Shown piece after piece: positions 13,401 to 28,400 of a DNA stretch of 64,000 nt. A program made the position numbers and the translations under genes. The stretch is from the NCBI GenBank assembly GCA_964016985.1, contig OZ024830.1:78133852-78197851 (forward strand). Reading direction: 5' to 3'. The notes below the pieces were generated by a model. It did no database searches, was not told where the DNA came from, and saw only the letters and a list, made by a program, of their open reading frames with translations. Source of the stretch: Anodontia alba. Its lineage: Eukaryota; Mollusca; Bivalvia; Lucinida; Lucinidae. Position 1 is the first letter of the stretch. Every line of letters begins with the position of its first letter.

Positions 13401-16400
13401 TTCCTAACAGCTAGAGAAAGTCTCATGTCTTTGTTTGATGAAGCCAGGAAAAAGGTAGGACAGATAGCTTCTGATAAATGGAGTATTTATTTTTGTCAAG
13501 TCCTTTTAGTGCTAGTGCATCCATCCCAGTGACCTTGTATTTGTCCATGGACACTTTGGAAATAGGAGGGTCCTGCAAAAAGTTTTGTCATTGGGTTCGG
13601 ATTACTTCAGTGCTACGTTTTATCAAACATATTTTTATTACAAACCTTCAAAGTATTCCCCCTTTACTGAAACACATTTTTGTAACCTTTTTACCCAGTC
13701 GCAAAAAGCAGATAAATAGTCTTCTTTTGGTATCTGTTGGAGACACTGATCAATAGCACTACCAAAATTACTTCTAGACGTATACTTATTTCCAGAAAGC
13801 ATTTTCTTAAGCCTTGGAAATAAAAAGAAGTGACAGGAACTCAGGTCAGGTGAATAAGGTGGATGGTTTAAAACTTTCGCCTTTTCAGAAGCCAAAAAAA
13901 ACTTAACAGCCTCACACTTATGAGAGGAGGCGTTGTCATGTTCAAGGTGGACTCCTGACCATCCTTTGCTTAGTCGTTTCTTATTGTAACAAGTAAATTG
14001 GTCAGTGTATATGACTGCATCTATTTCAATTTGAAATTACTCGGTCAGTTGGAAAGCAATGGACGAAATAAACGGGTATCATTAGCTATTCAAACACACC
14101 ATTCAAGTACAGTGAAGCATTTTAAAATATACCTGGGATAAAACTAAAGAAGCCTATTAGTGACAGAACTTTTGCAGGACCCTCGTAAATCCTTGTATTT
14201 TGGTTTTCATTGGTGCTGCCCTCCCACAAAATTAGGTTACTATGACCTACTTTTGCAAAAATCAATACCACCCCCATCAGTGACATTGACATCTAAGTCA
14301 AAGAGTTAAGTTAAAGCTTTTTAAGATGTCTATCTCCTGAGTGCCTGGATGGAGATATTATTGATATTTGACTGATGCAACAATGTAGATACTGGTCCAA
14401 AGATTTGTTCAGAGCAAAACCTCCCAAACTCCCCGTATTGACCCTGAGATCAAATCACAGACTGTAATTTTAACATGCTGTGGACAACCACTATTTTAGG
14501 CAGGAAAGGAACAACCATTGTTTCAGGCAAGCTTTTTCATTTTAAGATAGGTCTTGTTTTTTCTGGCAAGTCATCTGTGTGCAAAATTAAAATGTTAATA
14601 GAATATTCTGCAAATATGCCACTACCTTTTTATAATATCACAGGGAGTCAAAGCAAAAAGCGAGTTAGCGAAACATCTGTGTTGTATCCAAATGAATAGT
14701 ACATATAGATTAATTAAAAAATGACCATATATGGTCTTTTTTATATATAATCTTTTCAGTTTTGTGTGATAGGCTTCGGTGGCTCAGTCAAATGCATGTT
14801 GGACTGATGATCAGGAGGTCTTGGGTTCAATCCCTGCCAGGTCTAGCAACATCCTTTCATGGAGATTGATCATGAAATATTTTCTACAGTCATTCTCTCC
14901 CTTAAGCTGACTCAAGAAGGGCAGTTGTCGTTTTCTGGCAAAAGAATGTGCACAAGTACTGGTTAATCGCTCAGAGAGCTAAGCCTGCCCAGGAAAAGTG
15001 TCGCAAGGTGAACCAACCAGCTCTACATGACCTTAATAGTGTTGACTCCAAACCAACTAAGGAGTTTTGTGTGGATACAACATATTAACCCTTGTCCTGC
15101 TGAATAAATTAAGGTGCCATGCCCACTTCTTATTGTCAGCCAATCAGATTACTTAATCCAGATTGTTGATACAAATTCACATACTGAATGACAAACAGTG
15201 CAGATCCAGATCAGTTGGCTTCTTCAGAAGCCAACTGATCTGGATCTACACTGTTTCCAAAAGCAGGATATATCCAGGCTCAGCAGGACAAGGGTTAAGG
15301 GTCCATCTTTAAACCACATTATATCTGAAACCATGTTTTAAGGAACCATGTTATAAAAAGGTTCTTCTTTGCCTTTTTTTTTTTTTTTTTTTTTCCTATC
15401 ATTTTTTGTATTTGTAGGATAGAGTGGAACAGTATTCTTCAGACAAAAATATTTGTGTACTAGAAAATGCAGTAGAATTTTTAATTTCTGAAATGACATC
15501 ATATCTGGTACCGTGACATATAATAGGCTTGCAATTTATTTCAGTGCAAAATTTTCCCCATTTGCTCTCTTTTCAGCTTGTTAGACTACAGGTTTTGGTT
15601 CATCTTTTCACTTTCTTGTTTTGTGTTAATACTATAGAGATGCAGCCCGGACATGTAGCTATGGGAGTATTGCAGTTTGAGGGGCACACAGTTTTAAAAA
15701 ATCAGTGCCTGCCATGATCCAACTTCAGCAAACTTTTGTGTGCTAACGACCAAACAAAACAAAAAAAAAAAAAAAAAAAAAGAGCTAGTGATTACCATAT
15801 TTTTTCATTAAAGCATTTCTTTTTATTTTATTTGTTCATTATTATTATTTTTTTTTTTTTTTTGCATAAGTACAATAATAATCCTAAGTATTCGGACAGA
15901 CAGGCCTGAGCAAACAGTGTAGACCCAGAATGCACCATCTGACCAGGGTCTACACTGTTTTCCACTCATCCAGCAATTTTTGGACACCTCAGTGGGTAAT
16001 GAAAATGGACAGGTACAAATTTTAGAACACGTATGATAAGGAAGATATCTGCACTTTATTGTCAAAAAGAATTGTTTTCTGCATTTGGTATTCTATTCAT
16101 GTATTTAAATGTTGCAATGTTGGGCATTCTAATTCTGCCAGATTTGGTATATTGCATAAGCTTCTGGTATTTACGAGGGATGTTCGAAATGAATTGCTTA
16201 TTGTCCTCTAGCTCGATATCCACGTGGGGCACGATAAAAACCAATACATGCCAGTATAGGGCTATTCAATATCTACACAATGGTGTATAAATGTACTTGT
16301 TAGACTAAGTGTAAGACATAAAATTTGCCATTTGAATACACGCAGTCATTGACCACTGCAGTAAAAATGGTTGGTAGAAGCGTCGTCAAAAAAGATGAAA

Positions 16401-19400
16401 TACGGGCTTACATCAAAGCTCGCTCAAAACTTGGTTGTTCTTTGAAGAAGCTGATGACTGAAATTTCTACTGCTTTTGGACCTTCTTGTGTGTCTTATGA
16501 CACAGTTCGGCGGTGGAAAAAGAGATTTGAGTCTGGTGTAGAGTCCATCAAAAATGCACCGAATTCAGGTAGGCCAAAATCTGCATCTCGTAATGAAATC
16601 GTTTCCAAAATAAAGGAAATCATTGAAGGAGATGCCAGATTTACAGTTCGTGATATTGCACGAAAGGTAGGCATATCACTATCAACGGATCACCTTATTT
16701 TGAAGAAGCATTTGAAAGTCAGAAAGATGTCTGCTAGATGGGTGCCACATCTGTTGACTGACGAGCAAAAGAGTCAATGGGTTAAAGTGGCCAAAAAGCT
16801 GCTTCAGATGTTTCCAAAATATGACAAAAAGCAGTTTGCCAATGTCGTCACAGGTTATGAAACCTGGGTCCATTATTTTGAGCCCGTCAGAAAGATTAGC
16901 AAAAAGATCTGGGCCACTAAACACAGCAAACGCCCAATAATTGCCAAACGTTCTTTGAGTACAAAGAAGGTTTTGTATGCAATCTTCTTCTCTGGTGAAG
17001 GAGTCGCAATAAAAGTGCCAGTGAAAAAGGGCAAAAGCATCACCGGAAAGTACTACAAAGACGTAGTACTGAAGAAACTGAAAAAGTATTATCAGAAACG
17101 ACGCCCTGCCACTGGTTTTAAACATGTCCGTCTTCTACATGACAATGCCCCAGCTCATACCTCCGCAATAGTTATGGCATTTTTGAAGAAAGAAAAAGTA
17201 ACTGTTTTGCCTCACCCCCCGTATTCCCCAGACCTTGCCCCATGTGATTTCTTTTTGTTTCCGAAATTGAAAGCATTCCTTGCTGGGCGGAAATACCAGT
17301 CCCGACAGGCACTTGGATCTGCCATTCATCAGTACCTTATTACTGTGCCCAAATCAGCGTACCGTGACGCCTTCAAGAAGTGGATACATCGGCTGAAACT
17401 TTGCATTTCTAGCCACGCGGAGTACTTCAAGGGCATGAAATGAGTACTTTTGGGCTAACTTGAAATTTGAAGTCTCCAGATAGAAATAAGCAATTCATTT
17501 CGAACATCCCTCGTATACCAATACAGAAGGCAACTCAAAATACTATGGTTGACTGTCCAATAGTAGAGATAGGTCATTTGGATCCATTTGGAAGTTAATA
17601 TTGAACCTACCCAGAAGAAAAAAAAATATCCTTGCTGCATCTCTCTTACTATTTATTAATTAACCTATTTATGTCAAATGGACTCTTCTACCACAACTTT
17701 TTGGACTAGTCGATTTCCAGTAGAAGGAGTACTTGTTAAGGAGGAGTATTTGGTGTCAGATAATTCCAGGATAATTTTCTCCAATTCTCCATATAAACAT
17801 ATGTTGTGGGTACTCATTAGAAGTGCATCGCTCAGGTGCGTCTAATGAGTACCACAACATATGTTTTTATGGAAAAATAAGTAAAAGTATCTTAGAATTA
17901 TCACCAAATACTCCTCCTAAACAAGTCCTCTGGCAGAATGTCTGGTTAGTTCTTATTATTACTATGTTTTATAGAAATTCCTGTAGTGAATGCAAACACT
18001 GTAGACCCTAATCAGATGCCGCATTTTGTGGAGTGATCTGGATCTGCACTGTTTGCCAACCTTTTGGGAGTCTTCAGACTAAAATGGGTTAAAGAACAAA
18101 TGCATTTCTTGAACATTAGCGACATATGAAATTGCATCTTAACCCTTGTCCTGCTGAACCCGGATATACCCTGCCTTTGCAAACAGTGTAGATCCAGATG
18201 ATTTGGCTTCTGAAGAAGCCAACTGATCTGGATCTTCACTGTTTGCCATTAAGTATGTGAATTTATGGCTACAATCTGGATCAAGTGATCTGATCTGGAT
18301 CAAGTGATCTGATTGGCTGAAAATCAGAAGTGGGAGTGGCATCTTAATTTATTCAGCAGGACAAGGGTTAAGCAAATAAAGGAGTCAAATTGTATTTCTG
18401 CTCAGCTTGTCATACAATTCATAATTTTATATCTTGAATTGTTTACATAATTTTTTCCTGTCAGAAAGTAGGGGTTTATTTCATTCAGTTCAGTTTGCAT
18501 AAAAAGCTATTTGACTATTGTAAACACTAAGGGTAGAAAAAAATGTTTATTATTCTGTTTCACTTTTGTTTGTATTACCCTTCTTTGTGTTTACATATTT
18601 TTATACCCCACGGAGTACTATGGTATCACACTGGCTGTCCATGTGTCCATCAGTCTGCGTATGTTCATCCGTCCATGTTTTCGTTTCCTGATGATAACTT
18701 AAATGTCAATGGATTTTCACCAAGCTTGGTACATGCACTGGTATTGTGGAGATCTGGTTTGGGATTGCTAATAGGCAAATTTTGTCAATTCCTGAAAAAG
18801 TTATCTTCCGGCATCACCTCTATATTTTCGTTTACAGATGATGACTTGAGTAAAAATCAGTGGATTTTTCACTAAACTTGCTTCATGTATGCTATCATGG
18901 AGATCTGGTTTTGAATTGCTAATGGGTAAATTTTATCAATTTTTGACAGAGTTATCTGCCCACTACATGTCTGAATTTTGTTTCTGGATGGTAACTTATG
19001 TAAATAGCAGTGGATTTTCCCCAAACTTGCTATGTGCATTGTAGAGATTTGCTTTGGGAATGCCAATGGGCAAATTTCGTCTGTATTTGACAAGAGTAAT
19101 CTGCCCAGGATACGATAGTGGCCGGTATCATCGTTTCAATGTGCCCAGGAAACAATAGTGGCAGGTATCATCATTTTATGTTTTTATTATGCCTTTTGTT
19201 TATATTGTTTATTGTTTTATTTCGTTAAAGGGAATGGATGCGCTTTTAGTGGAGAGCAACTCTGTCAGAATTGTTTTCACCTCCCTTCTCAAAAGAGGAT
19301 CTGCCAGAGTATATAAAAACTTTTCAAAGTAAATCTGACACCGGCTAGGCAAACGGTTATAATATATTTTGGATTCTTAGAACTTATGCTGGACCTATCA

Positions 19401-22400
19401 GTATTTTTTTCTGACAGTGCTACGGAATTCTCTGTAATTGATCTGATTTAAAAGGAAAGCACTTGGTCTTAAGGGGAGAAAATTATTTCCTTTTAGAGTG
19501 TATCTGGTTTCAGAAGCAGTTTGATGTGCAGAAAGGCAAACAGGAAGTAATAAAAGTTGTCTCATGGCAGAAAATCTAGCAAGTGTATTCAGTCCTCATA
19601 ATTAAAATTGATTGCCTAAAACAGAGGAATTGTTTCAAAGGAGTATTTTAAGGTAATTATGGGATAATTTTCTCCAGTTCTCCATAAAAACATATGTTGT
19701 GGGTACTCATTAGAATGCCTCAGAGAGGTGCTTCTAATGAGTACCCACAACATATGATTTTATGGAAAAATAAGAAAAATTATCCCAGAATTATCACCAA
19801 ATACTTCTTAAAAATTCTTCTGCTAAAAGCAGATGCAAAATAGCATATCAACCCCTGATTGGTACATTGATGTTGAAATGAAAGAACAAATATTATATTT
19901 TCTTTTTTTTCCAGAAAATAAGATTATTTTATTATTTTTGTTGTCTGCTAATACAGTATCGTTAAACTTGGCAGGCAAAGGGTTAGTTATGCTATATTAC
20001 ACATCTGCAGCTCAGACTGTTTTATGCAGAAAACCAAATCAGTTATATTTATCTTTATTTTTCAGTGATATGAGTGTAATGTCTCATAAACCACAGGATT
20101 CCTGAAAAAATGGTTGATAAAGACTAGATAAATATAATAAGATAATTCACCGATATGAAATTACACATACCTGTATACTCATAGGGCCATGAATTGGTTC
20201 CCAGATTAGAAACATTCTTTAACACGTACCATGCTATGGGCAGCTCAGCAGACAACAAACTGATGTTATTTTTTTCTTATTTTTCCTAGAAAATAGGATC
20301 TGACTTTTCATGCAAATTGTCTCCCTAGGAGACAATTTGCATGAAATATCTAGTCCTATTTTATAGGAACAATGAGACAAATATTTCGAAATGTTATCTC
20401 CTGAAATGTTTACCCAGCAGGTAAAGTGTTGAATTAGCACCAAAAGGAGATATTAGATGTTATCTGCCTTAATCAAAGTTAGGGATAAAAAAAAAACGAA
20501 ATGAGATTGAAGTTTTAACATTGATGTTTTTATGTTAAAAATCTCTCACTTTGCTAAATTTGTTCTCCCATACCTTAACCTAATGTAGTCTGGAGACTCC
20601 TAAAAAAGTAATTGGCAAACAGTGTAGACCCAGATCAGACGTCACAGAATGCAGCATCTGATCAGCGTCTTCACTGTTTGCAAATAGTGTAGCCATTTTT
20701 CTTTAGGAATATCTAAATCTCAGAGCCAGACATACCTAAGATTGAAATTGGACTCTTCCAGTATATAATGTGGGGTAGTCTATTCCGTCTACAATGGGTT
20801 AACTGTTTCAGAGATAATTTGTGTAGCTCTAGATAAGATGCTTTGTTTTTTCAGCCAAAAAGTACCATATTTACCCGAAGTATTGGGACATCTTAATCCC
20901 TTACCATACTTGTTCTAAAATTTTATATTACTACCTGTTGATGTGCCTAAAATAGTGCTTGATGAGGCAAACAGTGTAGGCCCTGATCAGATGCCGCAGA
21001 ATGCAGCATCTGATCTGGGTCTACACTGTTTGCTGAGGCCTGCCTGCCCCAGTACTTAGGGTTATTACGGTATTGCTTTTTTTTTTATTTCTCTCCCTAA
21101 ACATGTTGTAGCTACACTTTAGAATCATCCTTTGAGGCAATTCCAAGTACCCTCAACATGTTTTCATGTAAAAAAAAAGAAAAAAAAAATTATCTGGACA
21201 TTTATAAAATTATCTAGAGCTGTGTAACTTAACTGGCCAACTTATTTTAGGCTGAGGCTGTGGAAAAGAAAAGAATGGAAGAGAAACAGAAGCAGTACAA
21301 ACTACGTCAGAGTCCCGGTCATCAACGACACAGAGTAGAGATCTGGGTGCGAAATGATGGGACAAGCTGTAAAGATCAGGTGGATGATAATTATGATGAA
21401 GATCTCTCAAAACTTGATGCTGTGCAGGTAGGACTGAGAAATATTTGGTTTTATGTTGATGTATGTTTTACCATTCTGGAGAATGGATTCATTTGAAGGG
21501 TTTGTTACCATTTATCAAAGGGATACAACTTTGTCAGGAATTTTGTCCCTAGTACTTGAATCATTTAAAAATGTTTTTATGAAAGGGAAATTCACTCATA
21601 GAAGGAGCAAATTCTTTCCTTTCAGCAGAAGCAAATTCTTTCCTTTCAGAGTAGTTCCCAGTGAAGAAGGTGGTAAATGTTTATTTTTATGCTGTAGTTA
21701 TTTCCCTTGAGGCTGTATCCATTTCCCGTAAGAACTGTATGATGTCGACTCCCATTTGTTTCTGACCTCTGTTGTCTTGGGTCTATCCCATGTACCCTAA
21801 GTATTGAGACTGACAGGCGTGAGCATAGAGGGTAATACCAGATCAGACGCATATAACATTCCTGTATAAGTGGCCATTAACCTATTGTAGATTGAATGAA
21901 CTCCCCCACACTATATATTGGAAGATTCTAATTTCGATTTTAGGTATGTCAGTCTATATGATTCAGATATTCCTGTAGCAGATAGTTGAACTATATGCAA
22001 ACAATGGAGACCCTGATCAGACACCGCTTTTTAGGAGCTTCTAATCTGGGTCTGCACTGTTTGCCAGTTACCCTTTTAGGGGTCTCCAGACTACAATTGG
22101 TTAAAATTCTATTCAAAATTGAATTTGACTATATTGTTGTTTTTTTTCCCAAGAAGATAAGGTTTGAAATTTCATGTAAACCATCTGCCTAGCAGATGAT
22201 TCACATAAAATGTCAAGTCTTATTTTCTCTGAAAAACAATGAAATCAATTTTAGTGTGTTACCTCTACAAATATTGCTTAAAGTTAATTGCGTTATTATC
22301 ATTATTATTGGGTCAATTGTTTATCAACTGACACGAAGTTACAAAAGAATTTTTTCTATATTACTGTTGTCAATGTGATTATTGCTGACCAGTAAAGTTA

Positions 22401-25400
22401 ATCCACATAAATATCGTTTGTAGGAAATCCATGTAACGGTTATTTACAGCTGCACGATTCTTGTCTTGTGTGACATAAGAGTGCTGTGTAAAGAGGGTTT
22501 TCTGTAAAACCTGGAATGGGCTTAGTTCTGGGACGTTGACAAACAGTGCAAGTCTTAAGTCTCCGTTCAGGAACATTTTCTCAGAGACGGTCAGCCTACC
22601 AGTGCTTTGATTGTATTTGTGTATGTACAGTATTCAGGGCCAAGTTGTTCAAAGCTAACGACGTTGTTAGTTAACGATTCGTTAAAATTTACATCAAGTG
22701 ATACGCAAATATGCTGAAATTTTTTGCTGAAAAAATGTGAGTAGCTTTTGCAGTGCAAAAGCTACTCACATTTTTTCAGCAAAAAATATCAGAATATTGT
22801 ATATTGAATCTGCTAAAACAGTTAACGAAATGACCCTTAACGAGCTCGTTAAGCTAACGACGCTTTGAACAACTGGGCCCTGATTGTAATCATTGTTTAC
22901 AGTAAATGATTTCTTTTTCAGCTGAACAAGAGATTCATCCTCAGCTTTCTCAATGTTCATGGAAAATTATTCACTAAAATTGGGTAGGTACAAGTTACTA
23001 CTTTCTGTGTATTCATATGATGTAGATCAGAAAAAAATATTTAGATAGTTTGTTGTTGTTTTTCTTATTTCTTAATGCACAGTCATGTGCTAAATTGAAA
23101 TTCACAAAATTGAAAATACTGTAGACTTCAATGTATTTTGACATTTGCAAGAAATAACATGTATATTATTTGTTATCAGAAGTATCTGGGTGCCTGGGTG
23201 GTTAGCTCCTGACATCAGATCATAAGGCCCCAGGTTCAAATCTGGCTAGAGGCTGATTTCAACTCATGGCTGTACAGCGCTTTGTTGCAAAGAGCCTTTA
23301 TCATCCCTTCGTCATCTTGATATGACCTGCGACCCAGTTCATATTAATGTTGAAAGAATCAAAAAACATCAAATCACAGTCTATTTCTTAAAGAGTTTGG
23401 TAAAGCTTGGAACGCTAGATGATTTATACAATATATATAATTTTCTTTCAATTTTTATTGATCTAATATTTGAACTGCCATAAGCTTCAGTTTTATTTGC
23501 TTTAAACATTAAACACATTATTCTTTGTTGTTAATATTTATATATTAGACAAGGGTAAAATTTGGCAATAATTTTAACATTGTTTCTAATATACAAGAAG
23601 TATCCTTATATAATTATTTTGTGATTTTTTTTTTTTTTTTTTTTTTACACCAATATATTGTGGACACTCAAAAGTCTATCACATATATGATGTTTGTTTT
23701 GCAACAATAACTACATGGTCTTTTGAATGTCCCTGTAGTGGGGATTTCTAATTTAACATTTAATACTGTCTGCATGTGCATTAATGTGTCTTACAGGATG
23801 GAAATGTTTGTGGACAGTTGTGCACAGATGCTACAAGAATTTAAAGTGTTGCTGAAAGATCATGCCATCAGCCCGACTCGGCTTCTCCAGTTAATGGCCA
23901 TTAATATGTTTGCTATTGAGAACACTGCACTTAAAGGTAACATGAGTGAAAATGTTATGGAAATGACACAGTTGATAGACTGTCTGCCATTCTTTACAAG
24001 GGAGACCACTTTTGTGAATTCCTGTTTGCTTTCCTGCACACCTTTCTGAAAAGGTGTCTTTCAAAGGGGAGCAAACTCTTGTTTTAGAGTAGACCCCTTA
24101 CTTGAAGAAAGGAAAAAATAATTTGACAAAGTTGCCTCCCCTGAGAGTGTACTCATTCCTCTTATTATAAAGAAGGATTATTTGGTGATGATTACGTGAT
24201 ATATTTTTTGATTTATTCATAAAAAGGAATGTTGTGAGTACTCATTAGAACTGGAGAAAATTATCCCAGAACTGTCATTTAAAGTCCTTGGCCCAGTTGT
24301 TCAAAACTTAACACAAAGTTGTTAGCTAATATGACGTTAAATTTCTGTCTTGAAATATCGCAAATACACAGATATTTTTTGCTGAAAAAAAGTGAGAAGC
24401 TTTTGCATTGAGTAGCTTTTGCATTGCAAAAGCTACTCACATATTTGCAGCAAAAATATAAATGTATTTGAAACCTTGGCTATAGCAGTTAAAGTGTTTG
24501 TCATTATTGAGCTTGTTAAGCTAATGATGTTTTGAACAACTGGGCCTTGCTTAACAAGTTCTCTATGACATAATTCAGGAATATTCAACTAGCCCCTCAG
24601 TATATGAATGAAAGTTGATAGGGATCTGTATATTTCTGTATATTTCACATATTCTTTTCATGGCTCACACGTATGCAGTATATACACATTTTTATGCCTC
24701 CGCTATTTTCAATAGGGCTGGGGGGCGTGGGGGATGCGGTGGGCACATAGTAGCACCCCTGTCCGTACGTAAGTCTCGTACGAAAAATGGTTTCCGTTCA
24801 ATATCTTTTGAAAAGATTAGTGTATTAGATTCATGTTTTATACACAGGTATATAATCATAAAATATAGGTCAAGTTCGATTTAAGGTAAAATCCACCAAT
24901 TATTACGGGAGTGATGGCCCTTTTTTCAGCTTCGAAAAATGGTTTTCATTCGATATCTTTTAAAAAGATTAGTGTATTGGATTCATATTTTATACACAGG
25001 TATAATCATGAAATATAGGTTGTTCAGTTTAGGCTAAAATCCATCAATTATTATGGGACTTAATATGGCCCTTTTTCAATTTCATTTTTTGCAAAATGCT
25101 TGTTTTTAGGTGAGAATGGTCCCTAGGTAGGGGCATCTATGTCTTATTGACATATTTCTACTTACTACAATAATATGATCTAATGATCTATGTGGGCCCC
25201 CATAGCCTAGTGGATAGGAGAGTTGACTCTTAATCCATTAGGTTTCTCACCGCTGTGGTTCGAGCCTCGCTTGGGTCACATTGGGAAAGCCAAGTTCTGC
25301 CTACAGATGGTCAGGTGGTTTTTCCCCAGGTTCTCTGGTTTTCACTCACTTTTGATGAAAGATAGGCTTGATATAAGTGAAATATTCTTGAAAGGGCCAT

Positions 25401-28400
25401 AAAATCCAAATAAAAAAAAAAAATGATCTGTATCAGGTCGAGTGTTTCCAGATGATGGGATTATATGAGACATTTGCATTAACCCATTTAACCCATTGTA
25501 GTTAGGAGACCCCTAACAGGGTAATTGGCAAACAGTGCAGACCCAGATCAGAGGCCACAGAATGTGGCATCTAATCAGGTTCTCCACTTTTTGCAAAAAG
25601 TTAAGCCATTTTTCGCTAGGAATATCTAAATCTCATACTCAGACGTACCTTAAAATGAAATTGGACTCTTCCAATATATAGTGTGGAGGAGTCTATTCAG
25701 CCTACAATGTGTTAAGTGAAATATGGAGATGTGGTAACATCCACTAGATATGATAAACCACATCATGTCAAATTACTATAGTAATACCATGTTCATTATA
25801 TACTGTGAAAAACTAACCCTAAGGACCATTCCGGCCTCGGTGGCTCAGTTGGATGCGCGTCGGACTGGAGACCAGGAGGTCACGGCTTTGACCTCTGTCA
25901 AGGTCGGCAACATTCTTTCATGGAGATTTGATCATGAAATATGTTTTACGGTCATTCTCTGCCTTTCGCTGATTCAAGAAAGACAGTTGTCAGTTTCTGG
26001 CGAAAGAATGTGCACAATACTGGTTAACCGCTTAGAGGACTAAGCCTGCCCAGTAAATGTGTGGTTAGGTAAACTGACCGCGCTCGACATGGCCCCATTG
26101 GGTTGACTGGGCCGTAAAACCTCAACACAAACAAACAATCAGGACCATTCACAATAGAAGCAGAAAAATAAAAGAAAAGTATGTTCTCTTCTACAGTTTT
26201 GAATGTTGCTTTAGAGGTTGCTTTGGGATTAGCCTGTAAGAAACCGAACTATTTGAAAGTAATATCATTGACAGGTATATAACACAGTCGACTCACATGA
26301 TCTCAGCCTCCAAGGGACAAGTACATTCATGTAGCCTGACTTCTCATCTGACAGTGGGGTATCTTATAAATAAGCACTGCTTATTGACATTTTGTTTTGT
26401 TTGAATTAAGCAGTAGTTTGAGTTATTAGTGTTTGAGATAATAAGATTCAGTATTTTATAGATGAGTCATTGGAGTCCACCTGTCGATCCTTACTACAAG
26501 AACACTCGGTACAGATGGGTCTTGATATGTTCGGTATTCTCGTAGAGCAATGTAATTGTCAACTTCAAGCACACATCACCTCATCAGACTATCCCGAACG
26601 AATGTTCAGCCGGGAACTAGAGGAGCTGGTTCCTGGCATCAAGGTCTGGACAGACTGGATGATATGTCACTCTGATCTCTGGAACCCTCCTCCTGCGGTC
26701 CGGGACCCAAATATGGGGTAAGTCAAATTTATTTGTGGAATGGGAGTGGGAAGGGGATTAGTCAGGCTGGAGTGTGGGGTAAGCACTTGATATTTACCTG
26801 GGCCCAGTTGTTCAAAACTAACAATGTTGTCAGTTAAGATATCGTTTAAACTTTGATCATTAAAAATGGCATATACACATATTGTGCATTAGATATTGTA
26901 CTTGCTAGAACATTTTGACCACTAACGAGCTTGTTAAGCTAACGATGCTTTGAACAACTGGGCCCTGACAAATTGTATCTGAATGTAAACAGATACTTCA
27001 TGTTAATTAAGAATGCCATGTAAAAAGTAAAAAATAATTGTGTATAAATGAAGAAAAACTTGTGAGAGAAAAGAAAAGAAAAGAAGAAGAAAGCTGATAT
27101 GAGAAAGAAAATGTTATAAAGAGGTCTTTATTTAGATTATATATCTTTTCATGCCAAACCCTGTTTTATCCTTGTATGAAAACCTGTAAAAAACCTTTAT
27201 TCTGGATGAAAAGAACCTTTATGAGACCCTTATTTTGAAAATAAGCCACTAGTAGGTCTGTATTTGTCATCTGTAGTATATGTTCAAATGTTATTTCTAA
27301 AGGTTGTGTTTTCCCCGGGTTTTCTTTCAGCCCTGAGATTGATGTGTGGAGTCGTACTGCTGAGTTGTGTAATATTCTCAAGGAGATGGATACCTCACAT
27401 GTAAAACTGTTGGCAGAAAGAAAGGAATGTAAGTATAGAGAACATGATTCCAGACATGGTCATTTTTTCTATAAAAGTTGTGTTTTTCTTTGAAATCCAT
27501 CAGAGTGTTTTTCTTTGAAATCGGTCAGAGGAATTGTTAAGGAGGAATATTTGGTGATAATTTTGGGATATTTTTTATTATTTCTGCATAAAAACATAAT
27601 TGTTGGTACTCATTAGAGGCACTTCTAATGATTACCCACAATATATGTTTTTATGGAGAACTGGAGAAAATTTTCCCAGAATTATCACCAAATACTCTTT
27701 CTTAACAATTCCACTGTGCATAAAAATTTTTGTTATTAGTACTCATGAGCAATTCCTCACCAAGGAGCTTCGAAGGAGTACCTACAACATAATTATGTTT
27801 TTCCTTTAGAAAGAAGAAAACTATTTACCTGATACCCACTCATATCAAGAGCTATGTACATAATTTGTGAACCACAGCAAGCTAAATACCTAGGCCTGTA
27901 TAGGCCAATGACGCTTCATACACACATTCACTTTGATGCACCCTGCCCAGTGCTGTAGATGGTTATTGACCTTGACCTTTTTTTACACTTGACTGAACAA
28001 TGTTTAGTCTATGAATTTAGCTCCATTTCTTGAACCAGGGGACTGGATACTCATGGAAGATTTTGATTTTGCCATTTTTTTTTAAAAGTTGGATAACTTT
28101 TATGATTTCCTGCTTGCTTACATTCACATCAAGCCCCCTCTGGAAAATGGTTTATTCTAAAAGGAAAGAATTTGTTTCCAAGGTGAACAAATTCTTTCCT
28201 TTTACACTACACCTTTTTCAGAAGGGGCAAAGCAAGTTTCCATGAATCATTTCCCTTAAACAGTAATAGCTGCAGGTAATTGCTGTGATAATATAGGAAA
28301 ATTTTACTTATTTTTTTCACCTGAACATACGTTATGATTCTCATTAGAATTGCCTTAATGTATATTTCCTCAATTGTCTCGAGTTATAATTATCATAGCT

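Noticed and set aside
14772..14845. tRNA-like sequence
   Set aside because: It has box A/B-like signals but no sound cloverleaf, and it continues into a repeated SINE body; the same holds for 23187, 25189, 25830 and 42589.
16682..17125. Minus-strand frame of 147 codons
   Set aside because: Antisense shadow of the mariner transposase.
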